Assembly (NCBI RefSeq): GCF_013184775.1
Contig: NZ_JAATVV010000004.1
Coordinates: 310,001 to 374,000 of the forward strand
Direction of reading: 5' to 3'
DNA: 64,000 nt
Source: Martelella sp. HB161492
Lineage (GTDB): Bacteria; Pseudomonadota; Alphaproteobacteria; Rhizobiales; Rhizobiaceae
Positions 9,455-17,224 of this stretch are shown here, piece by piece. The translations under genes were made by a program, and so were the position numbers. How positions within the stretch are numbered: position 1 is the first letter of the stretch; each line of letters opens with the position of its first letter. A model generated the notes under the pieces. That model worked only from the letters and a program-made list of their open reading frames with translations. It had not been told where the DNA came from and did not search any database.

Positions 9455-10261
9455 TTGATCGATCTATCCGCCAATGTCGCAAGGCTTCTCGGTCTCGACA
9501 CGATTTCACTTGCCTGGTTTGCGAGCGGCGACCTCTCCGCGCTTTACCGGGCCACCCTGCCGGATGGCCGCCATATCATCGTCAAGGGCGGCCCGGCACC
9601 GATGCTGGAGGCCGGCATGCTGCGGGCGATTGCGGTGACCGGCGCGCCGGCACCCGCGGTCATCGCCGCAGACGAAACCGTCTTGCTGATGGAGGAGGTT
9701 GCAGGGCGCAGCGGCCCCGGCAATGCTCAGGCCGATCTTGGTTCGGCGCTCGCCAAGCTGCACGCACCGACGGACCGCCACTTCGGCTGGCCGGATGACT
9801 ACGCTTTCGGCCGCGTGGCAATCCCGAACCGGACCGCGCCGTCCTGGGTTGCCTTCTGGCGTGAGAACCGCATCGTCAACAATCTGCCCCATGTCCCGCG
9901 TGATATCGCCCGCCGGCTTGAACGGCTTGCCGGCGATCTTGGCGACATGATCCCCGACCGGCCGCCAGCGGCGCTCGTTCACGGGGACCTCTGGTCCGGC
10001 AATGTCATGTCGGCCGGCGATCGCATCACCGCATTGATCGACCCCGCCAGCTATTACGGCGATGGCGAGGTCGATCTTGCAATGCTGTCGCTTTTCGGCC
10101 GCCTCGACCGGGCCTTCTTCGCCAATTACCTGCCGCTGGAGCCGGGTTTTACCGAACGTCAGCCTGTCTACAGCCTGTGGCCGGCGCTTGTTCACCTCAG
10201 GCTTTTCGGAGAAGGATACCGCTCCATGGTTGAGGGATTTTTACATGCTACCGGGCACTGA
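9455..10261 (+). CDS. Fructosamine kinase / ketosamine-3-kinase family protein
   Basis: Small-molecule kinase of the aminoglycoside-phosphotransferase fold, 268 residues from the TTG at 9455, which has AGGAG six bases before it. Catalytic loop LVHGDLWSGN at about residues 174-183 and metal-binding IDPASYYGDGEVDLAM from 195 match the fructosamine kinase family, which phosphorylates the sugar part of Amadori products. Bacterial members have been proposed to act in repair of glycated protein or in sugar-amine use. It is the first of three collinear genes with two Gfo/Idh-type dehydrogenases, so a catabolic role is possible. The true substrate is unknown. Confidence 0.85.
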   Translation: MIDLSANVARLLGLDTISLAWFASGDLSALYRATLPDGRHIIVKGGPAPMLEAGMLRAIAVTGAPAPAVIAADETVLLMEEVAGRSGPGNAQADLGSALAKLHAPTDRHFGWPDDYAFGRVAIPNRTAPSWVAFWRENRIVNNLPHVPRDIARRLERLAGDLGDMIPDRPPAALVHGDLWSGNVMSAGDRITALIDPASYYGDGEVDLAMLSLFGRLDRAFFANYLPLEPGFTERQPVYSLWPALVHLRLFGEGYRSMVEGFLHATGH

Positions 10262-10357
10262 ATCTGCATCTCTGCTTGACGAGAAACATGGTTCACTGCG
10301 CGAATCGCCCTATGATCGCCATCCGTGTCAAACCGCACCCGCCCCTTGAGGATTGCA

Positions 10358-11383
10358 TTGCCCAAGCCCCTTCTGATGGCCGTTATCGGCATCAATCACT
10401 CGCATATCTATGGTCAGGTGGACGTCATGCGTGCCGCAGGCGCCACGCTTGGCTGTTATTTCGCGGCCGAAGATCACCTCGCCGGACGCTTTGGAGAAAC
10501 CTATCCCGATGTGCCGCGGGTCGATGATATGGCGCGCATTCTGGAGGACCCGGCCATCGGGCTGATCGTCAGCGCCGCCATCCCGAGCCAGCGCGTCGAT
10601 ATCGCGATTGCCGCCATGCATCACGGCAAGGATGTGCTGCTCGACAAGCCGGCTGCAACCACGCTTGAAGATCTGGAACGGCTGCGGGCCGTGCAGCAGG
10701 CGACGGGACGCATTGTTTCCGTGCGCTACAGCGAACATCTGGAAAGCCGTGCCACGATTAGGGCGGGTCAGCTGATCCGTGACGGCGCCATCGGTTCGCT
10801 CGTCCATATGAGCGGCTTCGGGCCGCACCGGCTGCGGCGGCCCACTCGCGACCCCTGGTTTTTCGATCGCAGCGCCTATGGCGGCATTCTGGTTGATCTG
10901 GCATCGCATCAGACGGAGCAGTTCCTGTTCTTCACCGACAGTCTCGACGCTGAAATCCTGTCGGCGACGGCCCAGAACCGGGCCAATCCCGCCGATCCGG
11001 GCCTTCAGGATTTCGGCGATATTCACATGCAAAATGCGGTCGCGACCGGCTATGCACGCGTTGACTGGCTGACCCCGGACGGGCTGCCGGTCTGGGGCGA
11101 CGGGCGGACTTTTCTCGTTGGGACAGAGGGTTACATTGAACTGCGGAAACATATCGATATCGCCGGGCGGCCGGGAAAAGATCATCTGTTCCTTTCCGAT
11201 GGAAGCGAGACTCGTTATATCGATTGCAGTGATGTTGCGATCAGCTACGGACGGGATCTGATGGCAGACATTTCAGACAGGACGGAAACCGCAATGCCGC
11301 AAACGCGTTGTTTCAATGCCATGGCGCTGGCACTGAAAGCGCAGGCTCGGGCGGAACGGTCCTTGGGACAAGGGATGGAGTAA
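10358..11383 (+). CDS. Gfo/Idh/MocA-family oxidoreductase (first of two)
   Basis: NAD(P)-dependent dehydrogenase-like protein, 341 residues from TTG at 10358, which follows a GAGG ribosome site; a GTG at 10325 is the longer choice. The N-terminal Rossmann part begins MAVIGINHSHIYGQ, where His-rich residues replace the usual second half of the GxGxxG loop, seen in a distinct subgroup of the family. The KDVLLDKPAA motif near residue 100 carries the conserved lysine. The C-terminal alpha/beta domain contains GGILVDLASHQTEQ. Family members act on sugars, sugar alcohols or amino sugars. Only eight bases separate it from the next gene. Confidence 0.85.
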   Translation: MPKPLLMAVIGINHSHIYGQVDVMRAAGATLGCYFAAEDHLAGRFGETYPDVPRVDDMARILEDPAIGLIVSAAIPSQRVDIAIAAMHHGKDVLLDKPAATTLEDLERLRAVQQATGRIVSVRYSEHLESRATIRAGQLIRDGAIGSLVHMSGFGPHRLRRPTRDPWFFDRSAYGGILVDLASHQTEQFLFFTDSLDAEILSATAQNRANPADPGLQDFGDIHMQNAVATGYARVDWLTPDGLPVWGDGRTFLVGTEGYIELRKHIDIAGRPGKDHLFLSDGSETRYIDCSDVAISYGRDLMADISDRTETAMPQTRCFNAMALALKAQARAERSLGQGME

Positions 11384-11391
11384 AGGGTGGA

Positions 11392-12465
11392 ATGACCAGG
11401 AAATTGAAGGTCGGGATTGTCGGTCTGGGTTTTGGGCGGACGCATATTGAAACCGGCTACCGCACCAATGAGGCGCTTTTCGAGGTTGTGGCGATCTGCG
11501 ACCGCAACGAGGCGCAGCGCGATGTCTGCGGAGATGAATTCGGCATCGAACGCCGCGTTGGCAAGTTCGAAGAACTGCTCGCCATGGATGATATCGACAT
11601 CATCGATATCTGCACGCCGCCCGGAACGCATTATGACATGATCCTTTCAGCGCTGGCGCACGGAAAGCATGTGATCTGCGAAAAGCCGCTGGTTGCCTCG
11701 CTCTCCGCCATGGATGACATCATGGAAGCTGAATCGCGCTCGACTGGCCGGGTGCTGCCGATCATGCAGTATCGTTTCGGTCACGGCGTGCAAAAGGCCA
11801 AGCGCATCGTTGAGGCAGGTCTGGCCGGCAAGGCCTATGTGGCGACGGCGGAGACCCACTGGCTGCGCGGTGCTGATTATTACGCGAAGGAATGGCGCGG
11901 CCGCTGGGAAACCGCCGTTGGCGGCACATTGCTGACCCATGCCATCCACATCAACGACCTGCTTTTCTATCTGCTGGGCCCGGCCCGCTCGCTATTTGCC
12001 CGTATCGCAACGCGGGTCAACCGGATTGAGGTTGAGGACTGTGCCAGCATCAGTCTTGAAATGAAATGCGGCGCTCTGGCAACCATCTCAGCCACCACCG
12101 GCTCACAGGAACAGATCAGCCGACTACGCTTCTGCTTTGAGAACGTTACCTTTGAAAGCGCACATCTGTCCTATCATCCGGGCGGTGATCCGTGGAAGAT
12201 CATCCCGTCAACCCCGGAAGCCGGCGCCAAGATCGATGCTTTGCTGGCCGATTTCGATCCCGGCCCCGAGCGTCTTTCCGGCCTGATGGCCGCCTATCAC
12301 GAGGCGATCTGCCAGAAAAAGCAGCTGCCCGTCACGCTCGCCGATGCCCGCCAGGCGCTCGATCTTGCCACCGCCAGCTACTGGTCTGCCAAGACCTACA
12401 GCGCCGTTGCGCTGCCAGTGATGGCGGATCACCCCTTCTATCACGGCTGGCAGAACGCCCTTTGA
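11392..12465 (+). CDS. Gfo/Idh/MocA-family oxidoreductase (second of two)
   Basis: Dehydrogenase of 357 residues. Rossmann nucleotide loop KVGIVGLGFGRTHIE at the N-terminus, CTPPGTHYDM at about 78, the EKPLVASL lysine motif near residue 100, and GGTLLTHAIHINDLLFYLLG in the C-terminal domain. The start has AGGGTGG just upstream, and a longer frame reaching into the previous gene is rejected. It is translationally close to the preceding paralogue, and the two probably act on related substrates, for example successive oxidation and reduction of a sugar. A strong terminator follows at 12511. Confidence 0.88.
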   Translation: MTRKLKVGIVGLGFGRTHIETGYRTNEALFEVVAICDRNEAQRDVCGDEFGIERRVGKFEELLAMDDIDIIDICTPPGTHYDMILSALAHGKHVICEKPLVASLSAMDDIMEAESRSTGRVLPIMQYRFGHGVQKAKRIVEAGLAGKAYVATAETHWLRGADYYAKEWRGRWETAVGGTLLTHAIHINDLLFYLLGPARSLFARIATRVNRIEVEDCASISLEMKCGALATISATTGSQEQISRLRFCFENVTFESAHLSYHPGGDPWKIIPSTPEAGAKIDALLADFDPGPERLSGLMAAYHEAICQKKQLPVTLADARQALDLATASYWSAKTYSAVALPVMADHPFYHGWQNAL

Positions 12466-12510
12466 GACGCCGGGCCAGATAGCGGCAACCCATCGAGCGG
12501 AAACACAATG

Positions 12511-12547
12511 AAAAGCCGTCAGGGCCACAGACCCCGACGGCTTTTTT
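12511..12547 (+). terminator. Rho-independent terminator after the dehydrogenase set
   Basis: AAAAGCCGTC pairs with GACGGCTTTT around a 15-base loop, ending in six T. It lies 45 bases after the stop of the second dehydrogenase. Confidence 0.85.
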
Positions 12548-12565
12548 CCGGCAAAGCTCAGCTCG

Positions 12566-12601
12566 AGAGCGCCGTGCGTCCCTCTGGACGCACGGCGCTC
12601 T
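12566..12601. repeat. Perfect 16-bp palindromic hairpin element
   Basis: Arms 12566-12581 and 12586-12601 are perfectly complementary around the four-base loop CTCT. It sits between convergent genes, 30 bases past the stop of the small lipoprotein gene. No T-run follows on either strand. From memory, similar GCGCCGTGCGTCC hairpins are scattered between genes in Rhizobiaceae; that should be checked. Confidence 0.7.
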
Positions 12602-12631
12602 ATCTTGTTGAATCGACGCATCTCGCGGTGA

Positions 12632-12787
12632 TCAGCGCTGCGCAGCGTGCTGGACATTCTCGCCCGCATTCTGCGTCGCATCAATCGCACTCGCAGTATC
12701 CTGTCCCATGCCGCGGATGGTATTGCCACAGGATGACACAGCCAGACCGACCAGGAAAAGCGATACAATTGCCAGTGACTTACGCAT
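12632..12787 (-). CDS. Entericidin-like small lipoprotein
   Basis: Short lipoprotein of 51 residues. A signal peptide with lipobox AVSSC puts the lipidated cysteine at residue 20. The mature part NTIRGMGQDTASA matches the entericidin EcnA/EcnB family. Entericidins were described in enteric bacteria as a small antidote/toxin lipoprotein pair; rhizobia commonly carry single copies of unknown role. The ATG at 12787 is preceded by GGGAGAACC. There is no second ecn gene next to it. Confidence 0.85.
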   Translation of the reverse strand: MRKSLAIVSLFLVGLAVSSCGNTIRGMGQDTASAIDATQNAGENVQHAAQR

Positions 12788-13147
12788 AAGGTTCTCCCTT
12801 TTTGCTTTAAGAATTATCTCTGGCAATAAAACGCCCGGGCAGCGACTTGGTTCCGCAGCAAATCATAACAAGTGAGAGCAGCTGCGGTGCGAAACGGGAC
12901 ATCCAGAGAACATTCACAGATCATCCACATCTTTATCCACAGGATGTCCACAGATTGATCCACAGTTCGGCGCGACATGTCAGAACATTCGCGATTGCCC
13001 CGGCCGATCGCCAGAAGCCGCGCGGAACGAAATGAAAAGGCTGAAGTTGAACCGCCCGATCCGGTATTGCACCGGACCGATTTCGCCCCCATCTCAGGGG
13101 AGAAACTGCATTTCGGCAATTTTCACAGCTTGATCGGAAATCCCCCC
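12788..13147. other. Intergenic region with an AT-rich stretch and DnaA-like boxes
   Basis: About 360 bases between divergent genes (lipoprotein and ExoD-like). Bases 12796-12832 are AT-rich. Bases 12911-12965 hold five DnaA-box-like 9-mers, listed separately. The ExoD reading frame is open through 12977-13147, but those codons look non-coding and do not match the family. No RNA gene recognised. Confidence 0.6.
12911..12965 (+). promoter_or_regulatory. Cluster of five phased DnaA-box-like sites
   Basis: Nine-base sites begin at 12911, 12922, 12934, 12945 and 12957, all in the same orientation. TTATCCACA at 12934 matches the consensus TTWTNCACA exactly. TCATCCACA and TGATCCACA have one mismatch, and the outer ACATTCACA and the ATGTCCACA have two. 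Spacing is 11 or 12 bases, about one helical turn, so all would face the same side of the DNA. Whether DnaA binds here is not shown. Confidence 0.5.
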
Positions 13148-13777
13148 ATGGACGAGGCCGCCGACCAGACGAACAACAGTCAGCCCAGATTCGAACGGTT
13201 CTCTGATCTGCTGGAAAGCATCAGGCCCGACGCACGCGGACGCGTGAGTCTGCGTCAGTTTGACGAAAGTCTGGCCGACCGTTCATTCGGCACATTTCTG
13301 GTGCTTTTCAGCCTGCCCAATCTGGTGCCCATGCCGCCCGGTGCAACGCTGGTGCTCGGCTTGCCGCTGATCTTCGTCACCTGGCAGATGATGGTCTCAC
13401 GCCGCAACAGCATTTGGCTCCCCGAAAGCCTTGCGCGGCTCTCTGTGGAGGGCCGCCGCTATGAAGTCCTGCTCGCCCGGCTCCTGCCCGCCCTCAGATG
13501 GCTGGAACAGGCCGTCAGGCCGCGCGCCTGGTTCTATGCCAGCCGCCGGGCTGAGCGCCTTCTCGGTGCCTTCTGCCTGCTGCTGTCGATCATCGTCTTC
13601 ATTCCGATCCCGTTCGGCAACTGGCTGCCGGCGCTTGCACTCGCCATCATTGGTCTTTCGGTCACCGAGCGCGACGGGCTCGGCGTAGTTGCTGGCGCCA
13701 TTGTCGGTCTGGTTTCAATCGCCGTGGCCGGGCTGGTTGTCTTTGCTGCTGGCGCGCTTCTGGCAATGCTGCTCTGA
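13148..13777 (+). CDS. ExoD-family membrane protein (exopolysaccharide synthesis)
   Basis: Membrane protein of 209 residues with the ExoD pattern: RFSDLLESI, then DRSFGTFLVLFSLPNLVPMP and GLPLIFVTWQMM, and C-terminal hydrophobic stretches at about 138-160 and 175-205. ExoD was found in Sinorhizobium meliloti as needed for exopolysaccharide production and symbiosis; its biochemical role is unknown. The ATG at 13148 gives the usual family length, but its ribosome site is poor, and the frame is open back to 12977. It ends nine bases from the convergent LysR gene. Confidence 0.85.
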   Translation: MDEAADQTNNSQPRFERFSDLLESIRPDARGRVSLRQFDESLADRSFGTFLVLFSLPNLVPMPPGATLVLGLPLIFVTWQMMVSRRNSIWLPESLARLSVEGRRYEVLLARLLPALRWLEQAVRPRAWFYASRRAERLLGAFCLLLSIIVFIPIPFGNWLPALALAIIGLSVTERDGLGVVAGAIVGLVSIAVAGLVVFAAGALLAMLL

Positions 13778-13786
13778 TCCTCCGCG

Positions 13787-14692
13787 TCAAGCCGCCTGCA
13801 TATGCGCGCCGGCACCACGGAAGGTGTAGCGCACGGCTTCCGCCACCGCCTCGATGACAGGTGTACGCCGTTCGCCAAATACCAGGTGGATCTCATATTC
13901 GCCAAGCCGCGGCAGGCCGTGTTCTTCGCCGAGAACATCCATGTCATCGCCGACATAGTAGCGCGCCATCGGCGCCACCGCGAGGTCGGACTCCACGGCC
14001 ACCCGCTGAACCATGGTCGAAGCACTGAGATAAGCGAGCCGGTAGGGCCGCCCTGCCGCCTCCAGCTGGCGCACAGCCTCGCGGCGCCAGGCACAGCCCT
14101 GATCCCACATCGAGACCGGCAGGGGATCCTGCAGATAGGCAGCGCCCCCCTTGGCACCGACCCAGACCAGCCGTTCGGCCATCAGCACCTCATGGTTCAT
14201 CGATTGCAGGCTGTCGCAACCCGAATTGACCAGTGCAAGATCTATCCGCTGTTCGCGCAGACGCGGGTAGAGCCCGATACTGTTGTCAATCGTGACGTCG
14301 ACCGTCACCCCGGGATAGACTTCGGCAAAGCGCTTGAGCATACCCGGCAGAATCCGTTCGCCGATGTCATCCGTCGCTCCCAGCCGCACGACCCCCTCGA
14401 TATCGGGCGTGCGAAAATGCGCCATCGCCTCGTTGGAGAGCGCCAGCATGCGGCGGGCATAGCCCAGCAGGCGTTCGCCACCCTGCGTCAGCCGCACGGA
14501 GCGCGCCTCACGCAGAAACAGCGTCGTGCCAACCTGTTCCTCCAGCCGCTTGATCTGCATCGACACCGCAGACGGTGTTCTGAAAACGGCTTCCGCTGCG
14601 GCGGCGAAGCTGCCGGTTTCGGCAATCGCGACGAAGGTGCGCAGTATGTCATTGTCGAGAACACCGACGGGACGTGTATCGCGGAGATCCAT
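13787..14692 (-). CDS. LysR-family transcriptional regulator
   Basis: Regulator of 301 residues. The winged helix-turn-helix occupies about residues 13-72 (LRTFVAIAETGSFAAAAEAV, then TPSAVSMQIKRLEEQVG) and the inducer-binding domain follows to the end. It is divergent from the small DUF1127-like gene, and the region between contains a perfect T-N11-A type dyad, the usual arrangement for autoregulation and control of the divergent gene. The inducer is unknown. Convergent with the ExoD-like gene. Confidence 0.92.
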   Translation of the reverse strand: MDLRDTRPVGVLDNDILRTFVAIAETGSFAAAAEAVFRTPSAVSMQIKRLEEQVGTTLFLREARSVRLTQGGERLLGYARRMLALSNEAMAHFRTPDIEGVVRLGATDDIGERILPGMLKRFAEVYPGVTVDVTIDNSIGLYPRLREQRIDLALVNSGCDSLQSMNHEVLMAERLVWVGAKGGAAYLQDPLPVSMWDQGCAWRREAVRQLEAAGRPYRLAYLSASTMVQRVAVESDLAVAPMARYYVGDDMDVLGEEHGLPRLGEYEIHLVFGERRTPVIEAVAEAVRYTFRGAGAHMQAA

Positions 14693-14741
14693 GCATCGCT
14701 CCTCAGTTCAAATTAATTGACTTCAGACATAATAATGTTTC

Positions 14742-14760
14742 GTTTGATTGATTGTCAAAC
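14742..14760. promoter_or_regulatory. LysR-type binding site (T-N11-A dyad)
   Basis: Perfect inverted repeat GTTTGA-N7-TCAAAC, 49 bases upstream of the LysR start and 46 bases upstream of the DUF1127-like start. It fits the T-N11-A rule for LysR proteins (T at 14745, A at 14757). Confidence 0.6.
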
Positions 14761-14806
14761 AGGGCCCACCTTCAGTGCAACTTATTGCTGAAGAGAGGAT
14801 GAGACG

Positions 14807-14971
14807 ATGTTTCTGGCTGTACTTTCCCTTATTTTCCATCCGATGGGCACTGCGCTTGCGCGTTACCGGCTCGCAAATGACCGCAAACATCTCGATCGTG
14901 AGCTTTCGCGTCTGCCGTGTCACCTGCTGGACGACCTTGCCGGCGACGACCGCCCCTGGCGCCGTGACTGA
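14807..14971 (+). CDS. Small DUF1127-like protein
   Basis: Reading frame of 54 codons starting MFLAVLSLIFHPMGTALARY, with GAGGAT as ribosome site. The middle part (LDRELSRLPCHLLDDLAGDD) resembles the RRELRRLPDHLLKDIGL-type core of the DUF1127/YjiS family, though the usual final DIGL is replaced by DLAG. Members are short basic proteins; a few in rhizobia have been linked to RNA and phosphate handling. Its position opposite a LysR gene with a shared dyad supports it being real. The frame ends before a GC-rich hairpin at 14984-15015. Confidence 0.6.
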   Translation: MFLAVLSLIFHPMGTALARYRLANDRKHLDRELSRLPCHLLDDLAGDDRPWRRD

Positions 14972-15178
14972 AGGTCAGCACATCCCCGCCAAGGCATTCC
15001 GGATGGCTGGCGGGGTAAAAATGGGTGCTGTCGCAAAAAAATCATCAAATTGGCAGGTAAGCTCTTTCCTGACGCATTTGCCCATGTCAGTGTCGTAAAC
15101 AGACAATTAAGGTGCCCGTTTCTTGACAAAATGAAGTTACGGCTTGTGTGTTTCTCTTCTGTTTTCGGCGGTGCAGGA

Positions 15179-16213
15179 ATGAGATCTTTTGTCTTTTATC
15201 TAGTCCCGAACTTTTCACTTCTGCCATTCACGGCTGCGGTGGATGTGCTGCGAATTGCCAACAGAATGCTGGGCTATCAGGCCTTTTTCTGGCGGATTGC
15301 TTCTGATGACGGCGGCAGGGTCACATCCTCGACCGGAATTGCTGTTGATGCTGAGACCTCCCTTGCCGAAGAGCGCAAGGCGCTCACCGGTGAGAAGCGG
15401 CCGGATATCGTCATTGTCTGTTCCGGGCTCGATGTCGAAGATTACTTCAACCGCTCCTTCAATGCCTGGCTGCGCGAGCTCAACAATCGCGGTCGCAGCA
15501 TTGGCAGCATGTGCACGGCAACACATCTTCTGGCGGAGGCTGGCCTGCTGAATGGACGCCGCTGCGCGATTCACTGGGAGAACCTGCCCGGCTTCACCGA
15601 AGCCTTCCCGGATATCGACGCCCATGCCGACCTTTATGAAGTCGACCGGAATATCTATACCTGCGCCGGCGGAACCGCCTCGCTGGACATGATGCTGCAT
15701 CTGATCGGCCGGGAATTCGGCGATGGCCTGGTCAACATGATCTGCGAGCAGGCGCTGACCGATCGCGTCCGCTCGTCTTCGGATCGCCAGCGCCTGCCGC
15801 TCAAGGCGCGGCTCGGCGTGCAGAATGGCAAGGTCATGCAGATCATCGAGCTGATGGAGGCCAATCTGGCCGAACCGCTGTCGCTGATCGATATTGCCGA
15901 TGCCGTCGGCCTGTCGCGACGCCAGATTGAACGGCTGTTCCGCCAGGAAATGGGCCGGTCTCCGGCTCGCTATTATCTCGAGATCCGGCTGGATCGCGCC
16001 CGCCACCTGCTGGCGCAGTCAACATTGCCGGTCGTGGATGTGGCGGTTGCCTGCGGTTTCGTTTCCGCATCGCATTTTTCCAAATGCTATCGCGAAATCT
16101 ACTCCGCCTCGCCACAGCAGGAACGCGCGCGGCGACGCCTGGCCCGCGCGGCCACACCCGTGCCGCCGCCGCTTCCGGTCATGCATGAGCACAGCTATTC
16201 GCTGGTCAGCTAG
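15179..16213 (+). CDS. GlxA-family AraC-type transcriptional regulator
   Basis: Regulator of 344 residues from the ATG at 15179. The N-terminal DJ-1/PfpI-like amidase-fold domain covers about residues 3-165 (FVFYLVPNFSLLPFTAAVDV; SIGSMCTATHLLAEAG with the cysteine at the nucleophile-elbow position). Two AraC helix-turn-helices follow at about 235-315 (SLIDIADAVGLSRRQIERLF and VVDVAVACGFVSASHFSKCY). This architecture matches regulators of choline, glycine betaine, carnitine or arginine use (GbdR, CdhR, ArgR groups); which one is not clear, and no such catabolic genes are adjacent. A TTGACA at 15123 could be its -35 element, but the -10 is unclear. Confidence 0.88.
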   Translation: MRSFVFYLVPNFSLLPFTAAVDVLRIANRMLGYQAFFWRIASDDGGRVTSSTGIAVDAETSLAEERKALTGEKRPDIVIVCSGLDVEDYFNRSFNAWLRELNNRGRSIGSMCTATHLLAEAGLLNGRRCAIHWENLPGFTEAFPDIDAHADLYEVDRNIYTCAGGTASLDMMLHLIGREFGDGLVNMICEQALTDRVRSSSDRQRLPLKARLGVQNGKVMQIIELMEANLAEPLSLIDIADAVGLSRRQIERLFRQEMGRSPARYYLEIRLDRARHLLAQSTLPVVDVAVACGFVSASHFSKCYREIYSASPQQERARRRLARAATPVPPPLPVMHEHSYSLVS

Positions 16214-16276
16214 CGCATGGGCTTATCGAAGATCCGCTGACAGCCTTGCGCCCGACGCTCTGACGCATGTCAGGGA

Positions 16277-17158
16277 TCAGCCCTTGAGAAGCAATGTCAC
16301 CCAGCCATTGCGCCACAGCGTTTTCACATGGCGCAGGCCCTGGCCATTATAAGCCGCAAGCACCTTGCGACGCTGCTCTGCCAGAATGCCCGACAGGATC
16401 ACCGTGCCGCCCGGCGTGAGCTGGCGCGCGACATCGGGGGCCATCTTCATCAGGGGACGGGCCAGGATATTGGCGATGATGAGATCAAAAGGTCCGTGCT
16501 CGGCAAAGGCGCGATGATGAAAGCCAGGCGCCGTGGCGAAGGCAATCCCTGACGTGATCTGGTTGAGGCGGGCATTGTCGCGCGCCACCCGCGTCGCCAC
16601 CGGGTCAATATCGGTTGCCAGCACCGGGATCTTGCGCAACTTGCGCACGGCCATGGCGAGAACCCCGGTTCCCGTGCCGAGATCAAGCGCATTGCGCGGC
16701 TCTTCCGCCCGCAGCACGGCATCGATCATTTCGAGGCAGCCGATCGTCGTCCCGTGATGACCGGTTCCGAAGGCCTGCCCGGCATCAATCTCAATCGCCA
16801 GTTCGCCGGGGCGGCGCATGGCGCGGTCATGCGAGCCGTGAACGAGAAACCGCCCGGCGCGCACCGGCTTCAAGCCTTCAAGAGATTTGGCGATCCAGTC
16901 GATATCCGGGATAACCTCCATCTCGACGGGAAGCAGGGCCTCACCAAAGGCAAGCGTGACAGCGCCTTCCATCAGCGGACGCATCTGATCTTCCTCATCC
17001 GCAGGGCAATAAAGCGAGGCTTCCCAGATATTGGCCTTTTCGTCGACTTCCATCGTCGCGATGGCATATTCACTTTCGCCAAGCAGCTCCGACATGGCGT
17101 CAAGCATCAGCCCGGCGCCATTTTCATTGGTGGTGATATAAAGGCGAATCTCGTTCAA
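16277..17158 (-). CDS. prmA: Ribosomal protein L11 methyltransferase
   Basis: SAM-dependent methyltransferase of 293 residues that trimethylates L11 on the 50S subunit. An N-terminal substrate-recognition domain (about 1-95) precedes the Rossmann methyltransferase domain: DAGQAFGTGHHGTTIGCLEM, then NALDLGTGTGVLAMAVRKL (SAM loop), ATDIDPVATRVARDNARLN and the catalytic-region LIIANILARPL, which matches the NILA-type motif of PrmA. Normal family length. First of a minus-strand housekeeping series and convergent with the GlxA-type gene. Confidence 0.95.
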   Translation of the reverse strand: MNEIRLYITTNENGAGLMLDAMSELLGESEYAIATMEVDEKANIWEASLYCPADEEDQMRPLMEGAVTLAFGEALLPVEMEVIPDIDWIAKSLEGLKPVRAGRFLVHGSHDRAMRRPGELAIEIDAGQAFGTGHHGTTIGCLEMIDAVLRAEEPRNALDLGTGTGVLAMAVRKLRKIPVLATDIDPVATRVARDNARLNQITSGIAFATAPGFHHRAFAEHGPFDLIIANILARPLMKMAPDVARQLTPGGTVILSGILAEQRRKVLAAYNGQGLRHVKTLWRNGWVTLLLKG

Positions 17159-17224
17159 GGCCGGTCTCTTTCATCGAAACGGCGCTGCAGACAGGCAGCA
17201 CTTCGGAACATCAGAGCGGTCTTG

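Noticed and set aside
12796-12965. Chromosomal replication origin
   Set aside because: DnaA-like boxes and an AT-rich stretch are present, but none of the origin-linked genes of alphaproteobacteria (dnaA, hemE, parA/parB, gidA, repABC) is in the window. Kept only as a DnaA-site cluster.
14984-15015. Terminator after the DUF1127-like gene
   Set aside because: An 8-bp GC-rich stem (CCCCGCCA with TGGCGGGG) exists, but no T-run follows on the plus strand and the loop is 16 bases; too weak to list as a terminator.
15123-15150. Promoter of the GlxA-type regulator
   Set aside because: TTGACA is perfect, but no -10 hexamer of reasonable quality lies at 16-18 bases.
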